The translations under genes and the position numbers were made by a program. Source: an uncultured Rubripirellula sp. (GTDB lineage: Bacteria > Planctomycetota > Planctomycetia > Pirellulales > Pirellulaceae). From it: a DNA stretch of 59,206 nucleotides. Shown here piece after piece: positions 18,016 through 27,685 of the stretch (positions are counted from its first letter, which is position 1; each line of letters opens with the position of its first letter). Where the stretch lies: positions 1-59,206 of the forward strand of contig CALJHC010000035.1 in assembly GCA_938075415.1 (NCBI GenBank), read 5' to 3'. The notes beneath the pieces were generated by a model. It saw nothing but the letters and a program-made list of their open reading frames with translations, was not told the origin of the DNA and made no database searches.

Positions 18016-21000
18016 TTAGAGGAATTTCTTTTCGTAGATTGCTTTTTCTGAGGCGGTGAGCCCTGAGACATCAAGTTGGATCTGGCCAAGTAAGCTTCGG
18101 GCTTCTTCGTATTCGTCTTGCTTACCAAGTTGCTCGTAGGCAATCAGAAGGTGAAAGAGGAATCTCGGCTCCTTGCGAATCGCGATCGCGGCTTCGAGTT
18201 GTTTAACTGCTCTGTCCGACTGCCCATCACGCAGCAATGCTACGGCGAGTGTATCCATGATGCTTGCGTCATGTGGTGCAAGCCGGTTTGCCTTTTCGGC
18301 GATTTCTATAGCATGCCCCACCTCTCCGGGAATTTCGATGAGGCACATCGCCAAGTTGTTCAAGACTAAAGCTTGATTGGGCTGAATTTCGTTAATCCGT
18401 GCGATCAATACTGACGCTTTAGCGTTTTGGCCACGGTTGAAGTGCATTTGTGATGCGAAATCAAGGACGGGTAGCGAGTTTGGACAAAGTTCGATTAGAC
18501 GCTCAGCGACTTCGATTGCTGTTTCATCCGGCAATTTTGTTAAATAGCGAATGCCAGTCTGTGCAATCAGCGCGTACTGCTCATCCTTGGTACTCAACTG
18601 AATCGCATGGTTGGCAAAAGTTACTAGCTGATCCGTATGATTCGCTTCGGTCAGCAATCGGAAATAGGTCTCAATAATTTGCGGAGTCTTAAAAAATGCT
18701 TCTGAAAAAATTGAGACGGCTGTTTCGATATTTCCGATGCTGACGTGATCGGTACAGGCGAGGCAGTTCGCGATGGGTTCCTGAACGCTCTTGTCTTGGA
18801 TCACCGATTTGCGCCATCGTTCGATGATCTTTGCTAGTTCCTGGGTCGGTCTTTCGTTTTTCCACCACTCCAATTCGAGTGACAAGTGCAAACGCGAATC
18901 GCCAAGATTGGCAACACGCTCTAGTACCTTGTCCATTTTTGATTGGGCCACGCGGGGGTGCAGGTTTGTGACTGCGGTACCATAAGAACTGAGGTCCGAT
19001 GGGGTAATCCATTCCCGCGTATCCAGGGTGTTGAAACAGTCATCCAATCGTTCTGCAAGCCAGCTTTCTGTATCCACCTCGTTGAAGCGGTCGCGATTGA
19101 TACTGCGCGAGGTCAATCTGAGGGCGGCGTGGCTAGCTGCTTCTGCATAGACCCCGTCGGTGGCTGCGATCCTTAGCAGTAAATCGATCGATTCTCGATC
19201 CGTTTGGGCTGTGTTCCCCAGATTGTTGATCAATTGCACGTAGGTCAATTGATTTCTCTCACGGCTCGGATCACTGGAATCTGCAAGAAGTAGGTCCCGA
19301 AGTTGGTCTTTTGCTTCTTGAGGATTTTTCTTTACGGAAATCCATCGGGCGAGATTTTCTCGTGCCAAATCGGATTCAGGAAAGAGTTCAATAGCTTTTT
19401 TCAACGCTGACTCTGCTTCATCGGTCAGACCTATACCATTCTGACATTGCGCCTGCTTGATCAAACGATCTTCGGTGGGTTCCGTTTCATTGAGAGCTTG
19501 AAGCAGCTCAATCGCTTTCTTTGTTTCTCCACGTGATAAAACGCAGGTAATGAGTGCATCGGAAGCGTTCGTGTCACGAGTGCTTAGCGCACTGATTGCT
19601 TCCTCAATTTTTCTAGCTTCGGAAAGGTTGCTGCGTACGATTGCGATCCGATGCCGAAGCATTAGCGTAGGTAATGAATCAGATTCACCAAGCTGTTCGA
19701 CTCGGGTAAGGCAATAGTCGGCAAGCCTGAGAAATTCCTGATGCCTGTCGGGTGTGACGGACTGGCGACAAGCATCGGCAAGTGATCTCGCCCACATCAA
19801 CCAAACATTAGCAACATCATGGGTCATTGCAAGATTTTGGTGATGAGTCAATCTCGCAGCCGGATTACGTAATTGCGGGTTTTCTGTCCGGTAATTATTC
19901 CAAATGGATACATGGCGACGAAGGGATCGTTCCAGTTGACGCCGAATTTGATCCGCTTCGTTTTTAACGCCAATCTGATCTAGCTGCTTGATTAGCTGAC
20001 GTTTGGTTTCGATGCTTTGATCTCCGCCTTTTAATGCCAAGCTGAGATGTTTGACAGCAGTTCTGGCGTCGTTTGACTCTGCTGCGATCAAGCCTCGAAG
20101 TGTCAGCAGAGGAGTCCACCAAGGCTCCGTTTCCAGCAAGCGATCTATGACAGACGCAAGCCGCTTCATCACCTCGGTTTTTTTAGTGTTTGAACGGTAC
20201 TCTTTTGCCTCTAATTCGAAATCGAACCAAGCGTTAATCAAAAAAGTGAATTTACCTGTGTCTCCCTCGACACTGGCTAGTGATGCTCGGTGCTGATCAA
20301 ACTGTTTTCTGAGTCCATTTGCGAAAGTTGTCATTGCGAGATCCCTCGCAGAGGTGATCATGTTCAATTCTGAGAAGCAGAGCTGGAACCATTGCTGTGG
20401 CGTGCGATCTTCCTGGGCAATCGAAAGTAACACTTCACGTTTCGCAGCATGACCTGCGGCAATTTCTGCGAGGTTGGCCGCGTAGAGTCGTGCCAAGCCT
20501 AGTTGTGATTTCGTGAGGCCGTCGGCGTCTAATAAACGACGAATCGCAGGCCAATGGTGGCCCATTGCATCATCAGCGCGGCACCGGCTTAGCAACGAAC
20601 TGAAACTGTCGTGCTGGGCGATATTAGCAAGCGTTTCAATCCAACGCTTGCGGTTCTCTGGCAGTTCAAACTGTAATAGAGCGTACGCTAGTCCAGTGAT
20701 CCAAGAGTACGATGATTCAGTCTTGGCAAACTCAAATAACCGTTGACGCATTAACGGGGATCCGATGTGTTCACGTAGTGGAACATCGGCGTCAGGGAGC
20801 ATTATCTGAATATATCTCAAGACGCGACGAGTGACTTCGCCCATTTGCTGTTTAGTGATGGACTGGTTTTCTTCGTCTTCTAGAATTCTGAGTTGCAAAA
20901 CTTCTGCCTGTTCACGCAGCGTCTGGACCGCTTCGGCCTGTTCTGGCTCTCTCAACATTTTCAACAACCGCATAAAGAGTATCCGTGTCTCTCCGTGCAC

Positions 21001-23010
21001 ATCCGTCAGCGACGTCGCGGTGGACAAATGCATGTCCGCTCGGTCAAGATTTCCAAGTTTGAACCAGATGTCAAAGCAGCGATTACGCAGAGACGGATCC
21101 TTGGGGTGCCGAGAAAGAGCGTTCTCAAATAACTTAGCTGCCGAATAGGTGTCCGATGCTTGATTTAAAATCTTGGCAACTCGGTCCACCTGTGCTAGCT
21201 CAAATGCTGCCGAAAGTTCGAGTCTATCTGCTTCGGTCAAAAGTTCATTGAAACGATCCAAGGGCGGGATTGTTCGGTCGCGCCCCCAGCGGTATTCAAG
21301 GTTCATGACCTCTTGGTTCACTCGGTGCGCGAGCAAAAAGCGGCGACGTGATCGCTTGAAACGATCCGTTTCAGGCAGGCCAAGTTGTTCCAGTTCGCGG
21401 GTTTGTTTAACAATGGCATTGAGGTACCGATCAAGTGATGATTCGCATTTTTCGATCGCGGAGTCGATTCCTGCGGTCTCTGGACCATCTATTGCTTTGT
21501 CTAAATCGATCGTCGCGAGCATTTCATATGCTTGCAGGGGCGTCACACCATCTAGATTGATCGCTTGCTGGAGATATCCGGAAGCTTTCTTGATTTCGCC
21601 GTTAGTGATGTGACGCTCTGCTCGTGAGACAAGAAGGCTCGCCAGAGATTCAGTTTGGTCTTCTTTGGCGATCTGGAACATCTTTAACCACCAAGTCGAT
21701 TTCTCATCCAATCGATCAACCGGATGCCGTTGCCATGCGTTGTAAATGATCGCAAACTCCGCTTGTGCCTCGAGCATCAGCAGTTCATCGCGTGAAGAAA
21801 GTTCTTCCATTGTTGATTTTTGATCGACTTGAACATCTTCCTCGCTATTTGTCTCCGCAGCTTGAATTTCGGGTTTTGCGCATAATTGATCTGCAGTGTC
21901 TGCCCAAAGGCTAGCCACCTGTTCCGTGGACTTATCGCCAGAAAGACTCTCCAATTGCAGCGAGATGAGCTTACCTTGGTTCGAGTTCAAACCGCGGACA
22001 CGATCCGAAATAAGCTGAGGGAGTTCTTGCCAGATTTGTGATCGCCACTCGTCTTGATAAGCCTTGTTCCAAGGGTATTCGTCGTTGTCTCGATGCGATA
22101 GCAAGAAGTTTAGAAAGCTTCCGTCATGATGCTTTGACGTGATGGCATTTCGCAATGCATCATCGAACCACAACGATTGTTTCTTCGAGTAGCTCTCGGA
22201 CCGTCCTTTGGCGTCTCTGAATGTGGACACAATATCCTGCGTGTCTGACCGCATCTTGAAGGTGGCCAGCGAATGGATGGACTGTTCGAGAATTGCCCTG
22301 CGAACCGCGAGTTTTTGGATAGCTAAATCAACTTCACTTTCTTCTTCTTGGGGAACTCCAGTATCTAATTTCCGCATTGCTTTGGTTAGATAGCCGATCG
22401 ACTCACCCAAGAGTGAATCTTCCATTGGTTCATCATCTTGCCTGCGTGCAGCGTTTGCAAGAATATCACTTGCCTCGAGATAGCGTTTCGCCAGTCGGCG
22501 TCTCAATTCGCGATTAAGTTTGTCATTGAGTTCATCACTGAGGTTCTCTGCGATCTCTAATTGCCGAATCGCCTCAAAGGTCCCGAGATTTCCATCGTCG
22601 AGGTTTTCATTTCGGAGTAATGAATCAATGGCAAGTGCCAGTCGGCCTTGCGTCTCGATGTCGTCTGCAGAAACCAGAAGGTACCGCCGACGCCATTCGA
22701 CTTCACTGCGAAAATTTCCGGCCAGTGCCGCGGATTCCGCCTTTTCCAAAAGCACACTTGGTAGAGCGTCTGTGTGATACCAATACGAGAAGCTTGAGAG
22801 AGAAATTAATGAAATGACGAGTACCAAAGATAAAACCAATGATGCTCGGTGAAAGTGAAATTCTGGAGCCTGCGCGTCTTTAAATAACAGCTTCACCCAT
22901 AGTCGATGAAGTAAGTTCAATAGTTTCGATTGACCTTTACTCGTGTTCTCTGGCTTAGCGTTGACTCGCAGATTGCCGGAAATCAGTCGTGCAAGTAGAC
23001 GTGATATCAT
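18016..23010 (-). CDS. 1664-residue TPR-repeat membrane protein of the exopolysaccharide locus
   Basis: The ATG at 23010 starts a protein with about 55 basic residues, one membrane segment (LVLSLVLVISLISLSSFSYW, about 59-78), then some 1580 residues of helical repeats. TPR signatures are clearest near the C-terminus (ALVLNNLAMCLIEIPGEVGHAIEIAEKA and similar 34-residue units with A-G-Y/F-A-P spacing) and near residues 1190-1230. With one TM near the N-terminus, the TPR part is probably periplasmic. Large TPR proteins act as scaffolds in polysaccharide export (PelB, BcsC-like), but I see no beta-barrel here. It lies 76 bp downstream of the BY-kinase gene on the same strand, so the two likely form an operon. 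No Shine-Dalgarno sequence is obvious. Function as an assembly scaffold is inferred. Confidence 0.8.
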   Translation of the reverse strand: MISRLLARLISGNLRVNAKPENTSKGQSKLLNLLHRLWVKLLFKDAQAPEFHFHRASLVLSLVLVISLISLSSFSYWYHTDALPSVLLEKAESAALAGNFRSEVEWRRRYLLVSADDIETQGRLALAIDSLLRNENLDDGNLGTFEAIRQLEIAENLSDELNDKLNRELRRRLAKRYLEASDILANAARRQDDEPMEDSLLGESIGYLTKAMRKLDTGVPQEEESEVDLAIQKLAVRRAILEQSIHSLATFKMRSDTQDIVSTFRDAKGRSESYSKKQSLWFDDALRNAITSKHHDGSFLNFLLSHRDNDEYPWNKAYQDEWRSQIWQELPQLISDRVRGLNSNQGKLISLQLESLSGDKSTEQVASLWADTADQLCAKPEIQAAETNSEEDVQVDQKSTMEELSSRDELLMLEAQAEFAIIYNAWQRHPVDRLDEKSTWWLKMFQIAKEDQTESLASLLVSRAERHITNGEIKKASGYLQQAINLDGVTPLQAYEMLATIDLDKAIDGPETAGIDSAIEKCESSLDRYLNAIVKQTRELEQLGLPETDRFKRSRRRFLLAHRVNQEVMNLEYRWGRDRTIPPLDRFNELLTEADRLELSAAFELAQVDRVAKILNQASDTYSAAKLFENALSRHPKDPSLRNRCFDIWFKLGNLDRADMHLSTATSLTDVHGETRILFMRLLKMLREPEQAEAVQTLREQAEVLQLRILEDEENQSITKQQMGEVTRRVLRYIQIMLPDADVPLREHIGSPLMRQRLFEFAKTESSYSWITGLAYALLQFELPENRKRWIETLANIAQHDSFSSLLSRCRADDAMGHHWPAIRRLLDADGLTKSQLGLARLYAANLAEIAAGHAAKREVLLSIAQEDRTPQQWFQLCFSELNMITSARDLAMTTFANGLRKQFDQHRASLASVEGDTGKFTFLINAWFDFELEAKEYRSNTKKTEVMKRLASVIDRLLETEPWWTPLLTLRGLIAAESNDARTAVKHLSLALKGGDQSIETKRQLIKQLDQIGVKNEADQIRRQLERSLRRHVSIWNNYRTENPQLRNPAARLTHHQNLAMTHDVANVWLMWARSLADACRQSVTPDRHQEFLRLADYCLTRVEQLGESDSLPTLMLRHRIAIVRSNLSEARKIEEAISALSTRDTNASDALITCVLSRGETKKAIELLQALNETEPTEDRLIKQAQCQNGIGLTDEAESALKKAIELFPESDLARENLARWISVKKNPQEAKDQLRDLLLADSSDPSRERNQLTYVQLINNLGNTAQTDRESIDLLLRIAATDGVYAEAASHAALRLTSRSINRDRFNEVDTESWLAERLDDCFNTLDTREWITPSDLSSYGTAVTNLHPRVAQSKMDKVLERVANLGDSRLHLSLELEWWKNERPTQELAKIIERWRKSVIQDKSVQEPIANCLACTDHVSIGNIETAVSIFSEAFFKTPQIIETYFRLLTEANHTDQLVTFANHAIQLSTKDEQYALIAQTGIRYLTKLPDETAIEVAERLIELCPNSLPVLDFASQMHFNRGQNAKASVLIARINEIQPNQALVLNNLAMCLIEIPGEVGHAIEIAEKANRLAPHDASIMDTLAVALLRDGQSDRAVKQLEAAIAIRKEPRFLFHLLIAYEQLGKQDEYEEARSLLGQIQLDVSGLTASEKAIYEKKFL

Positions 23011-23086
23011 GAAAGGAATCTACGTTAATGGCTAAGATCGTTTGTGATGGTTTGACTCGACAACTGCCAGGTGGGTTGCTATCGGA

Positions 23087-25294
23087 TTAGTTAACGTCTT
23101 CTTGAGAATGCTTTGAGTAGTAGGTTCCGCGATAGTAGTAGTAATTGCCGTAGCGGTATTGGTACTGCAGTGGAGTGATTCCTGAGAGAACGCATCCAAG
23201 GAGTGGAACGCCTAGAGAATTCAGATTTCTAACGGTATTCTGCGTTGGCTCTAATCGGCTCACATCACGCAATAGACTCAGTATTGCAGTATTGGAGTGT
23301 TTCGCGATAACGAGACTTTCTGCTGCGTAATTCAGTGGTGCTGTATCCACAATGATGTAGTCGTACTGGGTTCGTGCCCACTGAAATAACTCATCCACTC
23401 GTTCTGCGATGACGCCGGAAAGATGCATCTGCTGATTATTACCCGCGGGCATCACGTCGAATGAGTCCCCCGCTTTTCTGACCGCCTTCTGAAATGGGAT
23501 ATCACCACGCAGCGTTTCGCACACTCCATTGGTGTTTGTCATTCCCCAAACTCGGTGTTGATCGGGGCATCGCAAGTCCATGTCGATGAGAAGAGTCTTT
23601 TGCAGTCGCGACTCTGATAGGCAGTGCGCGAGGTCTTTGGATAATGTCGTTTTCCCCTCACCTTCGAATGAGCTGAGAATCGAGGTGACCTTGCCGAGTT
23701 TAAGTTGATCGCCAAGGGTGAGTCGAATGCGAAGGTTGTCGACTGATTGCCGGTGTATATCTCCGGCATACGTGTAGCTACGATAACGTCGGGCATCCTT
23801 GGTTTCCTTCGTAGCTTCCTTCTCAGCCAGTTCGCTAATCGATGCAACTTCCCCGAGAATGGGGAGCTGGACTCGATCCGCAATTGCATTGATGGTGGTG
23901 AATCGATTCAGCTTGAATTCCAATCCCAGTGCCAGTCCAAACGGCAAGCAGGCGAGCCCGAGCAAAAATATTGCGTTTTCTTTCGTGACATAAACTGGGT
24001 CGACGGGATGCTCGGGTTGGGTCGCTCGTCGTAGAGAGATGACAGGCGCTGCATAGCGACTTTCCATCTCAATCGTGGTGGATCGCTGCCGAAGGCCATC
24101 AAGTAAGCCTCGGGCAGATTCTAGATCGTCTTCTGCGAATCGAAGCTTCAATGCTTGATCACCAGCCTTTAAAAACCTTTCTTTCTCTTCCTCAAAGACG
24201 GTCTGCAACATCTCGAGTTCGAATTTTGAGATGTAGAGCTCGCGCTCAAGTCCCTGGGTGACATCGCTAGCCCATTGATCCAACAAATTTTTTCCGGCCA
24301 GTTCTTCTGCGGTCCCCAGATCATCAGTTGCATCAAGAATCTGCTGTTGAAGCATTCCGAGCTCATCGCGTTTAACCGATTCCATTCCGTTGACTTTGAT
24401 GCCACGGATGACACCTCGGTAAGCATCAATCAATGCTTTCAGGTCCTGAACCTCGGGGTCTTGCTGAACCGCACTTTCGATCTCGTTACGGTTAGCCGGC
24501 CAATCTGCATTGACTTTTTTGATTTTTGCTTCAAGACCCACCTGATCCAGCATCAGTTCGTTGATGCGTTTTCGCAGATCCGCGATGAACGAAAAACGAC
24601 CTTCCGTTTGACTCTCGGCCAGTTCGCCAGCAGAGATTGCAGCCAGAGTCAGGTTCTCGACCTTCTCTTTTCTCTCTTTGACAAGGTCCTCCCATTTTTT
24701 TAACTCGGGTCGCAGGCTGCGAAGGATCATGTCCGCCTGCTCCTGCTCGTACTTCCGTCGATAATCCATGTACTCGTCAGCGACAGCGTTGCAGACGATG
24801 GAAGCCGATGCTGCATCGGGATCGTTGAACGTGATGGAAAGTCTTCCGGGTGTTCCACCACCTTTCAGTTCTAATTTCTCACGAAGGTATTTCGCTCTTA
24901 CTGCAGAGTCTTTGAAACTGGGGAGCGATTGGATTTCCGGCCTCGATAAAACGGGGTCGACGATGATCTCGGAGAGGATGATCGGCGTCTCACTCGAGAC
25001 CAAATTAGTTGGGCGTTTTGACACTCCGGGACTGAGAACACGGTGCTGGGACACTTCCACCCAGTGGCTCGCACGGTACTTGGGTTCGACGGACCAACTA
25101 AGATAACCGCCGCCAAGCAATGCGAAAACGATCGCCGAGGCGATCGTCCATTTAAAATGCCGTCTGAGCGTGACGAGGATAATTTCAAGTACCAGATTCG
25201 CCGGACTACCCGCACCTTCGTGCGGCGACCCAATCCGACCAATCGGTGGAGCTGCTGCCAAGGCGGTCAAAGGTTTTTCGGGAATCGTGGCCAT
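23087..25294 (-). CDS. Wzc-like tyrosine autokinase (BY-kinase) for exopolysaccharide synthesis
   Basis: A 735-residue protein with cytoplasmic N-terminus, TM1 about 49-68, Wzz-type chain-length domain with long coiled coil (about 180-410), TM2 about 440-458, then a cytoplasmic kinase domain. The kinase has Walker A SSFEGEGKTT (541-550, K548; the family usually has PGEGKT, so the proline is replaced), Walker A' LLIDMD (568-573), Walker B YIIVD (646-650), and a C-terminal cluster of nine tyrosines within 711-726. This is the standard layout of Wzc/ExoP proteins, which control polymer length by autophosphorylation cycles. The ATG at 25294 faces the AraC gene across 490 bp that carry three copies of the proposed operator. 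The TPR gene follows after 76 bp. Confidence 0.92.
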   Translation of the reverse strand: MATIPEKPLTALAAAPPIGRIGSPHEGAGSPANLVLEIILVTLRRHFKWTIASAIVFALLGGGYLSWSVEPKYRASHWVEVSQHRVLSPGVSKRPTNLVSSETPIILSEIIVDPVLSRPEIQSLPSFKDSAVRAKYLREKLELKGGGTPGRLSITFNDPDAASASIVCNAVADEYMDYRRKYEQEQADMILRSLRPELKKWEDLVKERKEKVENLTLAAISAGELAESQTEGRFSFIADLRKRINELMLDQVGLEAKIKKVNADWPANRNEIESAVQQDPEVQDLKALIDAYRGVIRGIKVNGMESVKRDELGMLQQQILDATDDLGTAEELAGKNLLDQWASDVTQGLERELYISKFELEMLQTVFEEEKERFLKAGDQALKLRFAEDDLESARGLLDGLRQRSTTIEMESRYAAPVISLRRATQPEHPVDPVYVTKENAIFLLGLACLPFGLALGLEFKLNRFTTINAIADRVQLPILGEVASISELAEKEATKETKDARRYRSYTYAGDIHRQSVDNLRIRLTLGDQLKLGKVTSILSSFEGEGKTTLSKDLAHCLSESRLQKTLLIDMDLRCPDQHRVWGMTNTNGVCETLRGDIPFQKAVRKAGDSFDVMPAGNNQQMHLSGVIAERVDELFQWARTQYDYIIVDTAPLNYAAESLVIAKHSNTAILSLLRDVSRLEPTQNTVRNLNSLGVPLLGCVLSGITPLQYQYRYGNYYYYRGTYYSKHSQEDVN

Positions 25295-25387
25295 TCAGAG
25301 TCGAGACGCGTTGAAATTCAAGATAAGAATCTCTCCAAGCTAGAAATACTTGCAGATGCTAAGTGATGCTAGCTCGTCAGCAAATGC

Positions 25388-25407
25388 TTGCTATGCAAAT
25401 CGCGCAA
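25388..25407. promoter_or_regulatory. Proposed AraC-type box 2 (inverted)
   Basis: TTGCTATGCAAATCGCGCAA is the reverse complement of TTGCGCGATTTGCATAGCAA. It matches the shared box at 15 of 17 core positions. It is the copy nearest to the kinase start (about 95 bp). Confidence 0.5.
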
Positions 25408-25567
25408 GCTCGCGAATTACACCTGAAATAAGTGCGATCGGCGAAAAAGATTGCAATTTAATTGGTTTTCAGCTGCTGGGGAGACCAGTTTTGCCGATCC
25501 GTTTGTTTTGTTGTTCGCCTTGAAACCTCAACCACCCCCCCGTTTTTCATGCTGTTGCAGAATGCTT

Positions 25568-25587
25568 TTATGCAATTTGCGCAAAAA
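25568..25587. promoter_or_regulatory. Proposed AraC-type box 3 (inverted)
   Basis: TTATGCAATTTGCGCAAAAA is the reverse complement of a box with the core TTGCGCAAATTGCATAA, one mismatch from the copy at 14984. Confidence 0.55.
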
Positions 25588-25630
25588 TGATTATCGCAGT
25601 GGTAAATTTGGCTCCCAAGAGCGAACATGG

Positions 25631-25654
25631 TGTTTGCGCAGATTGCATAGTCGC
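25631..25654. promoter_or_regulatory. Proposed AraC-type box 4
   Basis: GTTTGCGCAGATTGCATAGT and the following CGC match the copy at 14984-15008 with a single internal mismatch. It lies about 130 bp upstream of the regulator's own start, consistent with autoregulation. Confidence 0.6.
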
Positions 25655-25680
25655 AATCGTCCTTGACCTTCTTGCCCGCA

Positions 25681-25720
25681 GCGTCTCGATCAGCAATTGA
25701 TGGTTGGGTTGTCGAGACGC
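25681..25720. promoter_or_regulatory. Inverted repeat upstream of the AraC gene
   Basis: GCGTCTCGA (25681-25689) and TCGAGACGC (25712-25720) are perfect 9-bp arms with a 22-bp spacer, 65 bp before the ATG at 25785. No T-run follows, so an operator or leader hairpin is likelier than a terminator. Confidence 0.4.
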
Positions 25721-25784
25721 AGAGGGTGTCGGCACAGGGAAGAAACAACCTTATCAAGATTTTCCCCCGTATTCGCGATTAGTC

Positions 25785-26804
25785 ATGACAGCCATGTTGC
25801 CGAACGATGTTCTGCTAGCCGATGAGATAACGAGTACGGACCCGTCCGAGAATGCTGCTCTACTGCGGCAGATTTATGACTATGAAACGGTTCAGCTTTC
25901 GAATGGCGATCATTGTCGCAAGTTAAAGTTCGCTGCCACCAATCAATTCATTTGCTACGAAGAGAAGGTTGGGGCTGAACTGCACAGTGTGGGAACGCCT
26001 CGCGGCGATCGCTTTGCCATCGCGATCCCTCGGAGAGATGGGGATTTTCGATTTTGGGGGAAAGACATTTGTCAGCAACACCTACCAGTCAGTAAGTCTG
26101 GCACGGAGATGCAGATCAGGCAGGGTAGCGGACTAGAAGTGATCGTGCTCCTTTGGGATCGATCGTTGATCTTGGAAGCCTGTGACAACCCATTGATATC
26201 ACCCCGATCGAAGCAGCAGCTCGAGTGCTTTTTGGAAAGCGGCGGCCAATCGAATCAATTTGTCCAACCACCCAAAGGAGTGAGTTGCGGTTGGGCTGAT
26301 TTTTTTGCTAGCCAATTAGCGGTACTTCAGGCACGGCAGGATGTGCTCACCGCGGAAAGATTTAATTCGCTTGCGGTCGGTACTCTTCTCTCGTTTACAG
26401 ACGAGTGTGTTTTTAACGCCGCGGAGAAAATGAGTCGATTGAGAGCTTGGGAATTAGTCTCAAGAGCAATGGAGTTGGATTCTTGCAATCTGAATCTACC
26501 GTGCATGATTCCCCTACTTTGTGGTCAACTTGGTTGCTCACGGCGAAAACTAGAACTCGCGTTTCGAGAGACGGTTAAAACGAGTCCGGCGAAGTACCTA
26601 AGCAGTATGAGATTGAATCGCATCTACCGAGAATTGGTTTCCAGCGACCCTGACGTCTCCAGCGTCACTGCCATTGCTGGAAAGTACGGATTTGCGGAAC
26701 TTGGGCGTTTTGCAGGGTACTACAAGCGGGTTTTCGGCGAGTCGCCGCGCCAAAGTCTCAGAGCTAACCGCCGTTCATCTGAAATTATTGTTCCATCTGC
26801 CTAG
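25785..26804 (+). CDS. AraC-family transcriptional regulator
   Basis: A 339-residue protein. The C-terminal 100 residues (about 230-330) carry two helix-turn-helix units of the AraC/XylS type: CGQLGCSRRKLELAFRETV, and VTAIAGKYGFAELGRFAGYYKRVFGESPRQ. The second contains the conserved GF....FxxxFK...G.SP pattern in variant form. The N-terminal 220 residues resemble the AraC-binding-like domains of regulators that sense small molecules; no ligand can be named. I chose the ATG at 25785; the frame extends to a TTG at 25704, but that overlaps the inverted repeat. It diverges from the BY-kinase operon, with repeated 17-bp boxes between them, and is the obvious candidate to bind those boxes here and at 14984. 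Confidence 0.88.
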   Translation: MTAMLPNDVLLADEITSTDPSENAALLRQIYDYETVQLSNGDHCRKLKFAATNQFICYEEKVGAELHSVGTPRGDRFAIAIPRRDGDFRFWGKDICQQHLPVSKSGTEMQIRQGSGLEVIVLLWDRSLILEACDNPLISPRSKQQLECFLESGGQSNQFVQPPKGVSCGWADFFASQLAVLQARQDVLTAERFNSLAVGTLLSFTDECVFNAAEKMSRLRAWELVSRAMELDSCNLNLPCMIPLLCGQLGCSRRKLELAFRETVKTSPAKYLSSMRLNRIYRELVSSDPDVSSVTAIAGKYGFAELGRFAGYYKRVFGESPRQSLRANRRSSEIIVPSA

Positions 26805-27685
26805 CACTCTCCTCAGTAGACGCATTCACGGTCTATCTCTCAGATGATTTAAGCCGCGGAATCATTCTACGCGTCCGTTGGCAAGAACTCAGTGGCGGCG
26901 ATGTCGCTTGTGCAAGAGATTTGATAATCCTTATCGATTTGCAACCAGACTCTCGGGTTCAAAATTCGGGGAGGCTCGAATGAACTAAGCAGCTCTCGAT
27001 CTAAACATCATGTTTCTAGCAACCATCAGCACGGCATTTGGGTTGCTGCTAGGTTCATGATTCGGATGGTGATAGAGAGGAGGGGGCGTCGGCGACCTGT
27101 TTCACGTGTTGCGTGATAGACGCTTTAGCGGGCCGGTGCGATTATTACGGATTTTGTCAATCGTTATTTAGCATTGTCCGTTTCCACTGGCGATTAGTTT
27201 CTGGCAGACGATGATTATTCTTGCTTCAACATCGCTATTTCGACCCTTTTGGGAAGTGTTCACTGCGTCGTTTCCGCTGTCTGTGGATCATCGAGATCGT
27301 TGGTTTCGGTTTCGACAACTTGAGCGTCAGTTGCCGCGTTTTCTTTCCTGACAGACTTGACGGACTCTCGGAAACGCCGGCACTTGAGCGGGTGAACTGA
27401 AGTCGCTTACCATTGAGTTCTGGTTTTTTTTTGCAACAACATCGCCAGACTCATCCATCGCCAAACTCCTGTTGATCCAGAATTGCGAAAGCTCACCGGA
27501 ATCGATGACCTCTTGGAATCTGCCAAAATCCCGCTTTTGCACCCAGGCATTTTCTATTGAGTCAGCGTAATAACGATGTGCTTGCCGCTGGCTTGTGTGC
27601 CCGTGTAAGCCGCTGTTTTTGCTGGGCACTGGTTCATTCGATGCAATTTTCGAACAAATGAAAACACAAGTGAATCGCTTTTTGA
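26805..27685. other. 0.88-kb gene-poor region
   Basis: No confident gene. One 100-codon minus frame is reported separately at low confidence. There is no clear terminator after the AraC gene, and no repeats or RNA gene were recognised. Confidence 0.5.
27327..27629 (-). CDS. Doubtful small hypothetical protein
   Basis: A 100-codon minus frame with a plausible composition in its middle part (YYADSIENAWVQKRDFGRFQEVIDSGELSQFWINRSLAMDES is not low complexity). No homologous family is recognised and there is no Shine-Dalgarno sequence. It may be a gene remnant or chance. It is on the same strand as cutC, downstream of it. Confidence 0.25.
   Translation of the reverse strand: MPSKNSGLHGHTSQRQAHRYYADSIENAWVQKRDFGRFQEVIDSGELSQFWINRSLAMDESGDVVAKKNQNSMVSDFSSPAQVPAFPRVRQVCQERKRGN

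Larger units (their letters stand above)
25295..25784. promoter_or_regulatory. Divergent control region between BY-kinase and AraC genes
   Basis: 490 bp without a gene. It contains three copies of the TTGCGCRRWTTGCATAR box, the first two inverted relative to the third (25388-25407, 25568-25587, 25631-25654), and a perfect 9-bp inverted repeat GCGTCTCGA/TCGAGACGC at 25681-25720. This density marks it as the main regulatory node of the locus. Confidence 0.6.
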
